This document shows, one piece after another, positions 53,070 through 53,849 of a stretch of DNA of 53,849 nucleotides (positions are counted from its first letter, which is position 1; the number at the start of each line of letters is the position of its first letter). This DNA comes from Deltaproteobacteria bacterium. Its GTDB lineage: Bacteria; Desulfobacterota; BSN033; WVXP01. A model generated the notes under the pieces. The model did not search any database. It was given only the letters and a program-made list of their open reading frames with translations, and was not told the DNA's origin. Where the stretch lies: NCBI GenBank assembly GCA_019308905.1, contig JAFDHF010000019.1:1-53849 (forward strand). The letters run 5' to 3'. The translations under genes were made by a program, and so were the position numbers.

Positions 53070-53432
53070 TAGAAAATTCCGTGAAGTTTCCTGAGTTTTC
53101 GGCCGAGGATTCTTGCAAGTATATGACTTCGCGATTTTTTCTGTTTTGGCAGGAGAACACCCATGCCCCCTCGCTCCTGAGATCAGGGCGGTGACCCTAC
53201 CGAGGTCGGCGGGCGGGCGGTTCCTGCCCCTTCCCCGGTAACACGACTCACGACTCACGAACACGAATCACGACTCACGAACACGAGTCACGAATCACGA
53301 ACACTAATCACGAACACGACCTTTCCCCTCTTCTTGCGAGAGTTCCCGGAAGTAGGCGGCTTTGTGATCGTTTCTCCCTCTGTCCCAAGAGAATCCCCCT
53401 ATCCGTTTGCTGCCGTGCCGCGGAATAAGAGG
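53070..53432 (-). other. Non-coding interval between lrp-like and FAD genes
   Basis: About 360 bases without a supported gene. It is A+T richer near 53070-53160 than its surroundings. It contains the 20-base tandem repeats at 53241-53320 and no clear terminator after the regulator gene. Binding sites for the neighbouring Lrp/AsnC protein would be expected here. Confidence 0.4.
53241..53320. repeat. Tandem repeat with 20-base period
   Basis: Units such as ACGAACACGAATCACGACTC and ACGAACACGAGTCACGAATC follow one another, with a partial unit at each end and one short unit. CACGA recurs every 7 to 13 bases. There are no unique spacers, so it is not a CRISPR array. Confidence 0.7.
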
Positions 53433-53849
53433 CTATTTCGTGGTGAGGGCGGTCCCCCAGTCGTATCTCCTCTTGACGAATTCCATGATTACAGAGGTCT
53501 CTGTACGGAGTATGCCGTCTATCCTGGTTATTTTGTCGTAAAGTAGAACGCGGAGGTCATCGAGAGACCTGACGTTGAAGTCGATGTCGACATCCGTACT
53601 GCCCGTGGTGAGGGCTATGTACCAGACCTCTTGGAGTTTGTTGAGTTCGTTGAGAACCGTGTTCACCTTCTTTGGGTCGATGTTGATGCTGATGCTTCCC
53701 ACGATGCCGAAACCGATCTTGAAAGGATCGCAGACCGCGACGATTTGAACTACTTTTTCCTCCAGCAGCTTCTGGAGGCGGTTTCTCACGGTCGCCTCCG
53801 AGACCCCGAGGGTCCTGGCGATCCTGATGTTGGAAATTCTCCCGTCTTG
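53433..53849 (-). CDS. Lrp/AsnC family transcriptional regulator, 5' end outside window
   Basis: 139 codons to the right edge. The visible N-terminal part is the recognition helix of the Lrp helix-turn-helix (DGRISNIRIARTLGVSEATV, then RNRLQKLLEEKVV). The RAM ligand-binding domain follows: FGIVGSISINIDPKKVNTVL, VWYIALTTGSTDVDIDFNVR and ITRIDGILRTETSVIMEFVK. Lrp-type proteins sense amino acids and often control nearby transport or glutamate synthase genes. It lies upstream of, and is oriented with, the glutamate-synthase-like operon. Confidence 0.93.
   Translation of the reverse strand, partial: QDGRISNIRIARTLGVSEATVRNRLQKLLEEKVVQIVAVCDPFKIGFGIVGSISINIDPKKVNTVLNELNKLQEVWYIALTTGSTDVDIDFNVRSLDDLRVLLYDKITRIDGILRTETSVIMEFVKRRYDWGTALTTK

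Noticed and set aside
53241-53320. Possible CRISPR array
   Set aside because: The units follow each other without unique spacers, are only about 20 bases long and vary internally, and no cas genes are nearby.

Overview
The window looks like chromosomal DNA from an anaerobic, Gram-negative bacterium of the former Deltaproteobacteria (Desulfobacterota type). This is inferred from gene content and order, not from a database search. The supporting signs are a single-chain pyruvate:ferredoxin oxidoreductase paired with a dihydroorotate-dehydrogenase-like protein, an archaeal-type split glutamate synthase, a selenocysteine tRNA, an hrcA-grpE-dnaK operon, lipoproteins, an outer-membrane exopolysaccharide exporter and a RAYT transposase. 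Coding density is high, base composition is G+C rich, and many neighbouring genes overlap by 4 bases (ATGA, GTGA, TTGA).

Layout. 1-8095 (minus strand): truncated atpI and atpZ behind a good sigma-70 promoter, a DUF1684 protein, hemL, a fumarylacetoacetase-family enzyme, dapB, lysA, an LptM-like lipoprotein with fibronectin domains, a YggS-type PLP protein and maf. 8250-9336: a RAYT-type insertion whose right end stops a few bases before the start codon of rfaE2. 9827-12716 (minus): polysaccharide export protein, outer-membrane beta-barrel and a proline-rich membrane protein. 12937-19811 (plus): thiL, a YhaM-like HD nuclease, hrcA, grpE, dnaK, ftsY. 19931-28607 (minus): a mannose-centred cluster with a GDP-mannose pyrophosphorylase, a cupin phosphomannose isomerase, three sister glycosyltransferases, a fourth GT4-like glycosyltransferase, two GH130 proteins and a dual-specificity phosphatase. 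29026-33852 (plus): groEL without groES, then a NEW3-domain protein with an ABC ATPase and permease. 33937-42563 (plus): tadA, two tRNA-Ser genes in a duplicated unit, SRP RNA, dnaX, ybaB, recR, nifJ and a DHOD-like gene. 42637-53849 (minus): OmpA-like and small lipoproteins, a YHS-like protein, folK, tatA, tRNA-Sec, DUF167, a four-gene glutamate-synthase/FAD-FeS locus and an Lrp/AsnC regulator cut by the window end.

How genes may work together. The mannose cluster contains the steps of a possible closed cycle: Man-6-P formation, GDP-mannose synthesis, several transferases, and GH130 enzymes that could return mannose-1-phosphate by phosphorolysis. This would fit an intracellular mannoside or reserve polymer, with the phosphatase possibly acting on it. 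The locus at 45685-53023 joins glutamine amidotransferase/GXGXG, an FMN glutamate-synthase core, a degenerate second copy of that core, and an FAD plus [4Fe-4S] dehydrogenase of the 2-hydroxyacid type. It suggests glutamate synthesis, or a related amidotransfer, powered by an unusual electron donor. These two regions are the best candidates for undescribed biology here.
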